A stretch of 64,000 bases of DNA, taken from NCBI RefSeq assembly GCF_001999245.1, contig NZ_CP019630.1, positions 1,736,001 through 1,800,000 on the forward strand, written 5' to 3'. The notes under the pieces are model-generated. The model did not search any database. It saw only the letters and a list, made by a program, of their open reading frames with translations, and was not told where the DNA came from. A program made the translations under genes and the position numbers. Numbering within the stretch: the stretch's first letter is position 1; each line of letters starts with the position of its first letter. Positions 53,306 to 61,488 of the stretch are shown here, piece after piece. This DNA comes from Roseibium algicola. Its GTDB lineage: Bacteria > Pseudomonadota > Alphaproteobacteria > Rhizobiales > Stappiaceae.

Positions 53306-54586
53306 GTGAACGCTCACACACAAACGAAACGCCCACGCGATCCGCGGCTAGATTTCTTCCGCGGCCTTGGAATGTTCATTATCTACGTTGCCCACCTGCC
53401 CTGGAACTGGTGGACGCTCTGGATTCCCGCCCGGTTCGGGTTTTCCGATGCGACTGAAATCTTCGTCTTCTGTTCGGGCATGGCCTCCGCGCTCGCCTTC
53501 GGCAAGATCTTCGACGTTCATGGCTGGGGCATGGGGGCAGCACGCATCCTGCACCGCATGTGGCAGGTGTACTGGGCGCATATCGGCCAGTTCCTGGTCC
53601 TCGCCGTCGGCCTTGTCATGCTTCAGAACAGCGGTTACCTGGCTGAGTGCTGCGGCCTGGAAGAAAATTATGTCGCCTCGCTCAACCTCCTGCATCTCTA
53701 TGACAACGCCGAAATGGCCCTGCCCGGGTTGCTGACGATGACCTGGGTGCCCAACTACTTCGACATTCTGCCGATGTATGTGGTGATCCTGTCGCTGATC
53801 CCGGCGATCATGCTTGTCGCCCGCTATTCCGTACCGGGCGCTTTCGCATTGTCGATCGGCCTGTGGCTGGCTGCCCAGTTCGACCTTCTGAGCCTGCCGG
53901 CCGAGCCCTGGTCGGACCGGGAATGGTTCTTCAATCCCTTCGCCTGGCAGATGCTGTTCTTCACCGGCTTTGCGTTCATGCGTGGCTGGATACCGGCACC
54001 TCCCGTCAGCAAGACGTTGATCGTGCTTTGCGCGGTGGTGCTTGTCGCCACGGTTCCCTTCGCCTACTTCCGCGCCTATCAGGAAAATCACCTGAACCTG
54101 GTCTGGGCCCGCGAAATCCGCGAGATCATCAAGCCGCTCTGGATCAAGACGGAATTCGGCCTGTTCCGCTACCTGCACTTCCTGGCCCTAGCCTATCTGG
54201 CCTGGGTTGCTGCCGGTGAGCACGGCAGACGCCTGCTCGGACATGGCGAGATCTGGGGCCGGTTCGTGCGTGTTGTCCAGAAGGTCGGACAGCAGTCACT
54301 GCCCGTGTTCATGGCAAGCCTGGTCATTGCCCAGGCTGCGGGCATCCTGCGCGACATGGTCTGGGGCCGCGGCGAATGGCTTCCGCAGATCCTGTCGAAC
54401 CTGCTCGGTTTCGTGGCGCTGATTGCCGTTGCCTATGTGGCTGGCTGGTACAAGAGCCAGCCCTGGCGCAAACCGCCTGCGACTTCCTCCACCGGACCGT
54501 CCGAACGACCGAAGACACCTCCGGCAGATGGCGGTGAACCTGCTGCCAAGGCAAAGGCCGAAACCCGGGAACCGGCCCTCACCTGA
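53306..54586 (+). CDS. opgC: OpgC-family membrane acyltransferase
   Basis: A 426-residue protein with about ten hydrophobic helices. It begins RDPRLDFFRGLGMFIIYVAH, the OpgC/Acyltransferase_3-type opening with conserved Arg/His. OpgC adds succinyl groups to osmoregulated periplasmic glucans. The C-terminal 40 residues are a proline/lysine-rich cytoplasmic tail. It starts at GTG 53306 without a strong ribosome site, 43 bp after the TPR gene, so coupling of expression is likely. Strong terminator after the gene. Confidence 0.9.
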   Translation: MNAHTQTKRPRDPRLDFFRGLGMFIIYVAHLPWNWWTLWIPARFGFSDATEIFVFCSGMASALAFGKIFDVHGWGMGAARILHRMWQVYWAHIGQFLVLAVGLVMLQNSGYLAECCGLEENYVASLNLLHLYDNAEMALPGLLTMTWVPNYFDILPMYVVILSLIPAIMLVARYSVPGAFALSIGLWLAAQFDLLSLPAEPWSDREWFFNPFAWQMLFFTGFAFMRGWIPAPPVSKTLIVLCAVVLVATVPFAYFRAYQENHLNLVWAREIREIIKPLWIKTEFGLFRYLHFLALAYLAWVAAGEHGRRLLGHGEIWGRFVRVVQKVGQQSLPVFMASLVIAQAAGILRDMVWGRGEWLPQILSNLLGFVALIAVAYVAGWYKSQPWRKPPATSSTGPSERPKTPPADGGEPAAKAKAETREPALT

Positions 54587-54610
54587 TCAGGCCGGCCTCC
54601 CGCCCGACAC

Positions 54611-54651
54611 AAGAACGCCCGCAGAAGTCCTGCTCCTGCGGGCGTTTCGTT
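54611..54651 (+). terminator. terminator of opgC
   Basis: AACGCCCGCAG and CTGCGGGCGTT form a long stem followed by TCGTTTG. It is 25 bases after the opgC stop. Confidence 0.85.
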
Positions 54652-54761
54652 TGTGGGGAATACCTTCATTCGATAACCAAAGGCCCCGAGCTTCACCATT
54701 TGGAAGCGCTCACCTGTGAAGCAGTAAGACCCGGCCCCACTCAATACAGGGCCTCAAAAAC

Positions 54762-54788
54762 AAAAACACCGGCCAGATGGCCGGTGTC
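54762..54788 (-). terminator. terminator of the hsp20-DUF1150 unit
   Basis: ACACCGGCC and GGCCGGTGT form a stem, with TTTTTGTTTTTG following on the minus strand. It lies 31 bases after the DUF1150 gene stop. Confidence 0.85.
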
Positions 54789-54818
54789 GCATTCGTTACG
54801 CAGTCTTGTCAGTTGACG

Positions 54819-55103
54819 TCAGTGCAGTGACGCCATTTCCAGTTCTGCTTCAAAGGCATTGGCAACGGCAGCTTCGCGGCTGTCTGCCAGCAGGATCGGC
54901 GTACCGTCCGCATTGAGAAGCGCGTAAAGCGTCATGTTGTCGTGCAGCGGCGGGACATCCGGAAACATTTCCTTCAGATCCCGGGCCTTGATCGGCTTGA
55001 TGTAGGCGACATCTCCGGTGCCCAGTTCGGTCAGTTCATCGACCGACATGAATTCGGAAAGTAGCGTGCGGTCTGCCCATGACGGGCTATTGGGGTTTTG
55101 CAT
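54819..55103 (-). CDS. DUF1150 family protein
   Basis: A 94-residue protein with VAYIKPIKARDLKEMFPDVP and LYALLNADGTPILLADSREA, the DUF1150 core. DUF1150 genes are repeatedly found directly after hsp20-type genes in Rhizobiales, as here (32 bp after). Probably a small stress-related cytosolic protein; function unknown. Confidence 0.92.
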   Translation of the reverse strand: MQNPNSPSWADRTLLSEFMSVDELTELGTGDVAYIKPIKARDLKEMFPDVPPLHDNMTLYALLNADGTPILLADSREAAVANAFEAELEMASLH

Positions 55104-55135
55104 CAGTCATTCTCCATATGTTGGCCGACGAGCGT

Positions 55136-55555
55136 TCATTCGCCGCTGGAGATTTCTATTTTTCTGATGACACGCTCCGGTTCCGGGCGTGCCAGGTCGA
55201 TGGACAGGAGCCCATCTTTCAAGTCGGCTCCGAGGATCTCGATCCCCTCGGCCAGGACAAAGGCCCGCTGGAACTGACGGGCGGCAATGCCGCGATGCAG
55301 ATACTGCCGGGTCTTGTCGTCTACCTGACGCCCCCGGATGACCAGCTGACTCTCTTCTACCGAGACTTCAAGCTGCTCTCGTGTGAACCCTGCCACCGCC
55401 AGGGTGATCCGAATGACATCGCCTTGATCTTCTGTTTTCGGAAGTCTCTCGATGTTATAGGGCGGATAACCGTCGTTGGCGGCCTTGGAGACGCGATCGA
55501 GCACGCGCTCGATATCGTCGAACCCGAGCATGAACGGGCTAGAAAACGCTGACAT
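55136..55555 (-). CDS. small heat-shock protein, Hsp20 family
   Basis: About 139 residues. The alpha-crystallin domain reads YNIERLPKTEDQGDVIRITL, AVAGFTREQLEVSVEESQLV and IRGRQ, ending in a LSIDLARPEPERVIRKIEI tail. It holds unfolded proteins as an oligomeric chaperone. GAGG is nine bases before ATG 55555; ATG 55564 is the alternative. A candidate RpoH promoter lies upstream at 55649-55680. Confidence 0.93.
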   Translation of the reverse strand: MSAFSSPFMLGFDDIERVLDRVSKAANDGYPPYNIERLPKTEDQGDVIRITLAVAGFTREQLEVSVEESQLVIRGRQVDDKTRQYLHRGIAARQFQRAFVLAEGIEILGADLKDGLLSIDLARPEPERVIRKIEISSGE

Positions 55556-55648
55556 GCGTGACATCCTCAAAGTCCTTGTCGAAGCGACCTTGCGCCCGGA
55601 CCCTTTCAAGGCATCCGGACCGGAACCAACCGGTTCCTTTCATGATTA

Positions 55649-55680
55649 AATATGGAGCTTCGTTAAAATTGATTCAAGGA
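55649..55680 (-). promoter_or_regulatory. candidate RpoH (heat-shock) promoter of hsp20
   Basis: On the minus strand a CTTG element (55675-55678) is followed after 17-18 bases by CTCCATAT (to 55650), similar to alphaproteobacterial RpoH promoters (CTTG about 17 bases CYTATNT). It is about 95 bases ahead of the hsp20 start. Confidence 0.45.
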
Positions 55681-55724
55681 GCCATGCTTTCACCCATTTT
55701 TGCTTTCACTGTTCTGTGAATTTT

Positions 55725-56585
55725 TCAGGAGAATGAAGACAAAATCGGGTTCTCTTTCAAGAACTTCGTCAGAGCGGATACCGCTTGGCGAACTGTTGGT
55801 ACATGGCGCTCGTCCTGATGCATGACCAGCCACCGCTCGGTTTCCATGGTGTCGAACGGGCCGTCGATGCGCATCAGATCGGGATATGCATCGCCGACAA
55901 AGGTCGGCAACAGCATGCGGGCATTGCCTTTTCGTACGAGTGAAAGAGCAAGCGAGGCCTTGTTGACGGTGATTACCGCATCAGTGCCATGGTTCTCCTT
56001 CAGCCAGAGACCCGTCGGCGAATGGGCATCGTCTTCCACCAGCCCGACCCAACCAAGCTCCGCAGCGTTCGAAACCTTTGCAGCCTGATAGGCGGCATAT
56101 TGGACCTTTCCAACCTTCTGTCCGGCCAACCAGGCCTGTTTGGGCCGGCTGTTGCGGATACCGATATCGATCTGCCGGCGGGCAATGTCCCGGTTTCTGA
56201 GATCCGCAAGGATTTCCGGCAGCCAGCCCGCGTCTGGGGTCCAGAAGGACGACAGGTTGTCGATGAGCAGCCGCGCGGTCCAGTCTCCCGCCGATATCCG
56301 GATCCTCCGGCGCAGGCCTTCTCCTTCTTTCCACGCATCGATGCTGCGGGCGGTCTGGTCCATGTCTTCCAGGTAGCGCAGGAGATCATGTGCGGCAGCG
56401 GTCAGCTGGTAACCTCGCGCCTCGCGCTCCACAAGGCGAACGTCGAGGCTTTTCTCCAGAGCGGCAACCCGGCGGCCGAGCGTTGCGGAGCTGACGCCGG
56501 TCTTGTCAGCCGCTCCGGCAAGGCCGCCTGCTTTCGCGACAGCCAGGAACAGTCGAAGATCTTCCCAATCGATATTTCGTTTCAT
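55725..56585 (-). CDS. LysR family transcriptional regulator
   Basis: A 286-residue LTTR. The DNA-binding domain reads DLRLFLAVAKAGGLAGAADK and SSATLGRRVAALEKSLD, more like the divergent CbbR/TfdR-poor group than classic catabolic LTTRs. A shorter effector domain follows. It faces away from the small gene at 56689 with a 103-bp gap. Target unknown. Confidence 0.9.
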   Translation of the reverse strand: MKRNIDWEDLRLFLAVAKAGGLAGAADKTGVSSATLGRRVAALEKSLDVRLVEREARGYQLTAAAHDLLRYLEDMDQTARSIDAWKEGEGLRRRIRISAGDWTARLLIDNLSSFWTPDAGWLPEILADLRNRDIARRQIDIGIRNSRPKQAWLAGQKVGKVQYAAYQAAKVSNAAELGWVGLVEDDAHSPTGLWLKENHGTDAVITVNKASLALSLVRKGNARMLLPTFVGDAYPDLMRIDGPFDTMETERWLVMHQDERHVPTVRQAVSALTKFLKENPILSSFS

Positions 56586-56688
56586 TTTTGAAATCTCGTT
56601 TTCAATTAGAAAACATGGGAATAGACGCGTCTCGTGAGACTATCTGCAAATACCTCTTCAACAAAATCAAAATTGAAGGGAGCAGCAG

Positions 56689-57036
56689 ATGCTCATTCCC
56701 TATTCCTTGCCATTGCGAAAAAAACACTGTGTGAGCCGCCTGCCCGCCTGGGACGATCCTGTCAGATCGCTCTATCCGCATCATGCGGAATTCTGGCCGC
56801 AGCAGATCCCGGAGCATGTCCGGCTGCTCAAACTCGGAAAGAGGCTGGCCCGTAAACGACGCCGGCTGGCCGTGATGAAATTCCTGAGGATGTGCCTTGG
56901 TCATCCCCGCAGACGGAAGAGGCCCCGGAGTATCTCCGAGGCCCCTTGCGGCGACCCGCCTGGCAAGCGCGCAACAGATCGTGGCTGCGCAGGCCAGGCC
57001 CGTGTCACCGTTTCTCCGGCAGTACCGGCTAACTGA
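56689..57036 (+). CDS. hypothetical small basic protein
   Basis: A 115-residue frame with GGGAG six bases before the ATG. The N-terminal two thirds (MLIPYSLPLRKKHCVSRLPA, then LARKRRRLAVMKF) are very arginine/lysine-rich; the last third crosses a GC-rich hairpin (56919-56944) and resembles non-coding translation. A real gene may be shorter than drawn. Divergent from a LysR gene, which might regulate it. No family recognised. Confidence 0.4.
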   Translation: MLIPYSLPLRKKHCVSRLPAWDDPVRSLYPHHAEFWPQQIPEHVRLLKLGKRLARKRRRLAVMKFLRMCLGHPRRRKRPRSISEAPCGDPPGKRATDRGCAGQARVTVSPAVPAN

Positions 57037-57042
57037 CGCGGC

Positions 57043-57531
57043 TCAGTTCGCGACCGGGATCAGGCGGCTGCCATAAGGATTGTCGATCACCATCTTCCAG
57101 CTGCCATCGGGCTGCCGCCGCAACACGGCGATGGAAAGGCCTTCGCCGGCCACCGGTTTTCCTTCCGGATCGGTGCCGGTCATCGTCCAGGGCGCAATGT
57201 GGACAGCAAGATCGCCTTCCACGATCACTTCGTGGCCGGAATAGGTGAATTTCGGCGAAACGGAGCGGAACTGGTGAAACAGTTCGCGCGCCAGGGTGCT
57301 GTCGGACACCGGATTTCCGGGCTCGAACGCAATGCTCTGGCTTGGTTCATAGGTCTGCATCACCGTATCGATGTCTCCCTTTTCAAAGGAGGTCGTCATT
57401 TTTTCGATAAGGGTGATGACGTTCTGTTGTTCCGGGCTCATGTCTTTCGTTCCTTCTGCGAGGCTGGGTTGGGAAAAGGTGACGACGGCAACGGTGGCCG
57501 CCATGGCTGCGAGCTGTTTCAACTGGGTCAC
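57043..57531 (-). CDS. secreted NTF2-like (SnoaL/DUF4440-type) protein
   Basis: A 162-residue protein starting at GTG 57531, six bases after GGAAG; the upstream TTG at 57555 has no ribosome site. The GTG start gives a proper signal peptide (VTQLKQLAAMAATVAVVTFS, cut near LAEG). The mature part is an NTF2-like cone fold: SFEKGDIDTVMQTYEPSQSI, FRSVSPKFTYSGHEVIVEGD, LRRQPDGSWKMVIDNP. It lies 93 bp downstream of the ECF sigma gene on the same strand. Ligand or enzyme activity unknown. Confidence 0.85.
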   Translation of the reverse strand: MTQLKQLAAMAATVAVVTFSQPSLAEGTKDMSPEQQNVITLIEKMTTSFEKGDIDTVMQTYEPSQSIAFEPGNPVSDSTLARELFHQFRSVSPKFTYSGHEVIVEGDLAVHIAPWTMTGTDPEGKPVAGEGLSIAVLRRQPDGSWKMVIDNPYGSRLIPVAN

Positions 57532-57624
57532 GGAGGTCTTCCTTTCGATCGGCAAGGCGGTGCCAGTCCCGCCCGTTGCCGGGCTGGTTGATGCATTGTG
57601 CGATTACTGGCGGGTCTGGTTGCG

Positions 57625-58443
57625 TCAGTGGCCGGGGGACAGGATCTCGGTCAGCTGAACGCGGATGTCTTCAGGGCAACGTTGCCGGGGAACCGCATTC
57701 TGAAGTTCAAAGGCCTTCAGACCGTCGATCACCGATGCGACCTGCCGCCGGGCGTCGTGATAGGTTTGCGCCCCTCCGGCGGAATTGGGATAGGATCCGG
57801 GTTGAATTCGGCCGGAAGCGACGGCTGCAGGAAGCCGCTTCGGACAAATGCATTTCGCCTTTGCCGAAACGATGCCGCAGTGGCGCGAGGTAAACGCCAT
57901 CACTTCTTCCCGCGCCCGCGACAACCGCTTGCGGTAGGCCGCAGGAGCAATTTCCAGAATGCTGGAAGCTTCGCCGTGTTCCAGTTCCAGGATATCGCCC
58001 AGCACATAGGCCAGTCTCAGGTCCATGGTCAGACAAAGCAGCATGGCCATGGTGCAGGAAATCCTGAGTTCATTCAGCAGAAGCACATCGTCCGGCGCCT
58101 TGGGCGGCTCAGACACCAGGCCGTCTTCCAGATCGGCGGCAAAGGCATCGAATGTCAGTCCGAGATCCCGGTCGCGAACCTTCTTGGCGCTCACCAGGTA
58201 GCGAACGGCTACGCGGTAAACCCAGGTCGAAAACCGGCTCTCGCCCTTGAAGGTTGAAAGTTTGGTCAGGATCAGGATGAGAATTTCCTGCGTCGCCTCG
58301 CGTGCATCTTCCGGATTGACCAGAATGCGGCGGGCCAGATGATGGATCTGGTCCTGTACGCCCTCCAGAACCCGTTCCAGAGCAATCCTGTCACCTTCCT
58401 GGGCCGCCTGGACCGTTTCCGTTTTTACGCTGATTGCCGTCAT
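57625..58443 (-). CDS. ECF-type RNA polymerase sigma factor with cysteine-containing C-terminal extension
   Basis: A 272-residue sigma factor. Sigma-2 is at about residues 24-92 (DAREATQEILILILTKLSTF then FSTWVYRVAVRYLV) and sigma-4 at about 122-186 (LAYVLGDILELEHGEASSIL and RKRLSRAREEVMAF). An extra 85 residues begin with HCGIVSAKAKCICPKR (Cys189, 198, 200), then a helical tail. No anti-sigma gene is adjacent; the tail may control activity instead. A TGTCACA motif sits 55 bases before the start. Confidence 0.9.
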   Translation of the reverse strand: MTAISVKTETVQAAQEGDRIALERVLEGVQDQIHHLARRILVNPEDAREATQEILILILTKLSTFKGESRFSTWVYRVAVRYLVSAKKVRDRDLGLTFDAFAADLEDGLVSEPPKAPDDVLLLNELRISCTMAMLLCLTMDLRLAYVLGDILELEHGEASSILEIAPAAYRKRLSRAREEVMAFTSRHCGIVSAKAKCICPKRLPAAVASGRIQPGSYPNSAGGAQTYHDARRQVASVIDGLKAFELQNAVPRQRCPEDIRVQLTEILSPGH

Positions 58444-58497
58444 GTCGTGTTCCGTCTCTTGGTGTCTTGTAATGTTAGAGAGCGCGGGGCTGGAATG

Positions 58498-58504
58498 TGT
58501 GACA
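58498..58504 (-). promoter_or_regulatory. TGTCACA motif upstream of the ECF sigma gene
   Basis: TGTCACA on the minus strand, 55 bases before the sigma-factor ATG, lies at a fitting -35 distance. It equals the -35 element reported for ECF41-type sigma factors, hinting at autoregulation; the expected -10 CGTC is only weakly met (CGCT). Confidence 0.3.
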
Positions 58505-58610
58505 CGTTTTTTTCATTGCGATGCAGCTTGCGTGATTCAGCTGGAAAAGCCACTCTGCCGCTCCTGCCGACGGACCCCGTTTCCGGTCCCACGACTTTAC
58601 GAGCACGCCA

Positions 58611-58970
58611 ATGACCCGCGACGAGTTTGACGCCTTCTGCAAAAAGCTTCCGGCAACCACGCATGTGATCCAATGGGGCAATGCATCGGTCTGGAAGGTT
58701 GGCGGCAAGATTTTCGCCATCTGCTCTGGTTGGGGCGAAGGCGATTTTCCGCGGTTCAGCTTCAAATGCTCCGATATTTCCTATTCCCTGCTCATCCAGC
58801 AGGTAGGAATGATCCCCGCGCCTTATCTTGCCCGTGCCAAATGGGTGCAGATGGAAGAAGAAGGCGCGCTGTCCGATGCGGACCTGAAGGCCTATATCGA
58901 AGCCGCGCACAAGATCATCGCGGCCAAGCTGACCAGGAAGCAGCAGAAGGAACTGGGTCTTGCCGGGTGA
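58611..58970 (+). CDS. MmcQ/YjbR family protein
   Basis: A 119-residue protein with HVIQWGNASVWKVGGKIFAI and FSFKCSDISYSLLIQQVGMI, then WVQMEEEGALSDADLKAYIE, the MmcQ/YjbR double-wing fold. These small proteins have a DNA-binding-like shape, but no proven function. It is followed directly by an MFS transporter (1 bp). Confidence 0.9.
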   Translation: MTRDEFDAFCKKLPATTHVIQWGNASVWKVGGKIFAICSGWGEGDFPRFSFKCSDISYSLLIQQVGMIPAPYLARAKWVQMEEEGALSDADLKAYIEAAHKIIAAKLTRKQQKELGLAG

Positions 58971-58971
58971 G

Positions 58972-60147
58972 ATGGCGGGCAAATGGCGATCACTCGGCCT
59001 GCTGATGCTGGCCGAGATCGCCGCCATGAGCCTGTGGTTCATGTCCGCAGCGATCCTGCCCGATCTGACCCGTGAATTTCCCATATCCGACTTTGCCCAG
59101 GCCGCTCTCTCCAGCGCCGTCCAGATCGGCTTCGTGTTCGGCGCCGTCGCGTCGGCCTTTCTTGGCCTCGCCGACAGGATCGACCCTCGGCGGTTCTTCG
59201 CTTTCAGCGCGATCACCGCTGCCCTGTTCAACGCAAGCCTGCTGGTGGTCGAGCCGGGTGGCCTGGCCTCTATCCTTGCGCGTTTTGCAACCGGCGTCCT
59301 GCTGGCTGGCGTCTATCCGGTCGGCATGAAGATCGCCGTCGGCTGGGGCCAGAAGGATCGCGGGTTTCTGGTCGGTACGCTTGTCGGCGCGCTCACCTTC
59401 GGTTCCGCCGCCCCTCATCTTCTGGCCTTGCTTGGTGGCACCGACTGGCGCTGGAGCCTGAGCGTTGCCTCTCTTGCGTCCGCTGCAGGAGGCGTGCTGT
59501 GCCTTTTTGCCGGCCTCGGGCCGTTCCATGCCAAGGCGCCCCGCATGAAGATGAAGGCCATCTTCACCGCGTGGACAAACCCAAAGATCCGCTACGCCTA
59601 TGCAGGCTATCTCGGCCACATGTGGGAGCTTTACGCCATGTGGGCCTGGATCGGCGTTGCCCTTGCCGTTTCCTTCTCCGCCCATATGCCCGCAGAAACC
59701 GCGATCCCGCTGTCTCGCCTGATCGCGTTTCTGACCATTGCAGCGGGTGGTGCTGCCTGCGTTGTCGCGGGGATCATGGCCGACCGCGTCGGCAAGGCGA
59801 ATATCGCGATTGCCGCCATGGTCATCAGTGGCACGGCCGCGCTCGCCTCGGCCCTCACCTTCGGCGGTCCCGTCTGGCTGACAATCCTGTGCGTCCTCAT
59901 CTGGGGTGCCTCCATCCTGCCGGATTCGGCCCAGTTCTCGGCCCTTGTCGCCGACTACGCTCCGCCCGACCAGGCCGGCAGCCTGATGAGCTTCCAGACC
60001 GCCCTCGGCTTCGCGCTGACTTTCTTCACGGTGCAACTGACGCCGCTTGGCGCAGAACTGATCGGCTGGCCCGGCGTGTTTGTCCTGATGGCCATCGGCC
60101 CGGCGCTCGGAATTTTGGGGATGCTCAGGCTTAAGCGGCTTTCCTGA
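58972..60147 (+). CDS. MFS transporter
   Basis: A 391-residue, 12-helix transporter. The loop 2-3 motif LADRIDPRRFFAF matches the MFS signature, and a related GIMADRVGKANIAIA motif lies in the second half. ATG 58972 is one base after the MmcQ gene stop, so the two are co-translated. Substrate unknown; a cyanate/NimT-like or drug exporter type is possible. Confidence 0.9.
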   Translation: MAGKWRSLGLLMLAEIAAMSLWFMSAAILPDLTREFPISDFAQAALSSAVQIGFVFGAVASAFLGLADRIDPRRFFAFSAITAALFNASLLVVEPGGLASILARFATGVLLAGVYPVGMKIAVGWGQKDRGFLVGTLVGALTFGSAAPHLLALLGGTDWRWSLSVASLASAAGGVLCLFAGLGPFHAKAPRMKMKAIFTAWTNPKIRYAYAGYLGHMWELYAMWAWIGVALAVSFSAHMPAETAIPLSRLIAFLTIAAGGAACVVAGIMADRVGKANIAIAAMVISGTAALASALTFGGPVWLTILCVLIWGASILPDSAQFSALVADYAPPDQAGSLMSFQTALGFALTFFTVQLTPLGAELIGWPGVFVLMAIGPALGILGMLRLKRLS

Positions 60148-60154
60148 ACCGCGA

Positions 60155-61291
60155 TCAGTTCATTGCCGTCGGCATCACCAGCTCGAACTCCGAAAATCCG
60201 AAATCCTGACCGTTGATCCTGAGGCTGACCGCCTGCGTGCCTCCGTAATAGACCCGCGTTGTGATCGGCCGGATGGCGTGGCTGCGGGACAGCGTCAGCC
60301 GCTCCCCCGGAGCCAGTGTCAGCTTGGTCCATTTGAACACCTTGGGCGCCAGTGTGCCGTTGGCCTTCTTGAAATGGATCAGGTAGTCGATCACCAGATC
60401 CTGCGTTTTACTGCTGGTCGAAACCAGCTCGATGTTGAAGCCGAGGGCGCCTCCATAAGCAACCTCTGACGTCAGGACATGCGGGCCTTCGACCCGGATC
60501 TCCGGCGGATTGAGCCCGAAGGCTTCCAGTGTTGCCGTGTGGCCCTGCTTGATCAGCGACCGGCAGGCGTGACGTACGAGTTTTTCACGGTTCCTGTCCG
60601 CCCCCTTCAGCCAACGTTTCGCGATATCGGCCACCAGTTCAGGATGGTCCTTGGCGATATCGTTGAGGTGATTGGCTACGGACCGGCGAACATAGTCCTC
60701 CGGGTCGTCCTTCAGGGCTTCCAGAAGCGGCAGAGTGGGTGTGGGGTCTGCCACCAGAGCCTGGAGCCGCATGCCCCACGGCAGGCGCGGCCGGGTTCCT
60801 TCGGAAACCAGCCGGCGGACATGGACACTTTCGTCCTTCACCCAGGGCGCCATGATGGCGAGTGCCTGGTCCTGGTCGCTGGCCAGGAAGGGGCGCACAT
60901 CGAATTCGGCCGTCGCCCGCTTGGTCATTTCCTTCAGCAGTGCGAACGAGGCGTCGAAATCCTCCAGTCCGCTGGCCGCGACGACCATGCCGAGCGGCAT
61001 CATGCCCCATCCTCGGATACCCTGCTCGTCGCTGCCCCTGTCGAAGGCGACTTCCGTCATCGGATGCAGCATAGCCTGCATGATGGCAAAGCGGGCAGAC
61101 AGTTCCCGTGGCAGATGATGATCCAGATGCCTTGCGATCAGGGCGGCACGCTGCTTGAGTTCCAGACTGTCCAGCTCTTCCAGGATATCCGCTTCAAAAC
61201 CCAACCGGTCAAAATCGGCATGATGTTGCGCGACATGGCCACCGATGCAGCGCACCAGATCCGGTGAAATGTTGTTCTTGAAGGGTTCCAA
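60155..61291 (-). CDS. DNA alkylation repair protein, AlkC-like with C-terminal Ig-like domain
   Basis: A 378-residue protein. A ribosome site GGGAG six bases ahead fixes the start at TTG 61291; the longer frame is rejected. Residues 1 to about 265 are HEAT-like helical repeats (DDPEDYVRRSVANHLNDIAK, DHPELVADIAKRWLKG and ADRNREKLVRHACRSLIKQG). The last 100 residues form a beta-rich domain (DLVIDYLIHFKKANGTLAPK, GGTQAVSLRING) matching the Ig-like module of the AlkC beta subgroup. AlkC removes 3-methyladenine-type lesions without flipping the base. Confidence 0.9.
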   Translation of the reverse strand: MEPFKNNISPDLVRCIGGHVAQHHADFDRLGFEADILEELDSLELKQRAALIARHLDHHLPRELSARFAIMQAMLHPMTEVAFDRGSDEQGIRGWGMMPLGMVVAASGLEDFDASFALLKEMTKRATAEFDVRPFLASDQDQALAIMAPWVKDESVHVRRLVSEGTRPRLPWGMRLQALVADPTPTLPLLEALKDDPEDYVRRSVANHLNDIAKDHPELVADIAKRWLKGADRNREKLVRHACRSLIKQGHTATLEAFGLNPPEIRVEGPHVLTSEVAYGGALGFNIELVSTSSKTQDLVIDYLIHFKKANGTLAPKVFKWTKLTLAPGERLTLSRSHAIRPITTRVYYGGTQAVSLRINGQDFGFSEFELVMPTAMN

Positions 61292-61399
61292 AGGTTTCTC
61301 CCTGAAGCGGTTTCGAGGTGTTTGCCAGAGCTTCCGAAGGAGTTCCAGACATCTCCTGCCGCTCTCCTGACAAGCACCGTCAGGAGGATGTTCGAATGG

Positions 61400-61436
61400 C
61401 CAAAAACAAAAAGCCACCCCGGTTGCCCGGGGTGGC
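61400..61436 (-). terminator. terminator of the ugp operon
   Basis: GCCACCCCGG and CCGGGGTGGC form a stem, followed on the minus strand by TTTTTGTTTTTGG. It lies 52 bases after the ugpC stop. Confidence 0.88.
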
Positions 61437-61488
61437 TCTGTCCTGGTCCGGCGGCCCTCGTTAAACCGCCTCGCCTGACGTTTCCTGA

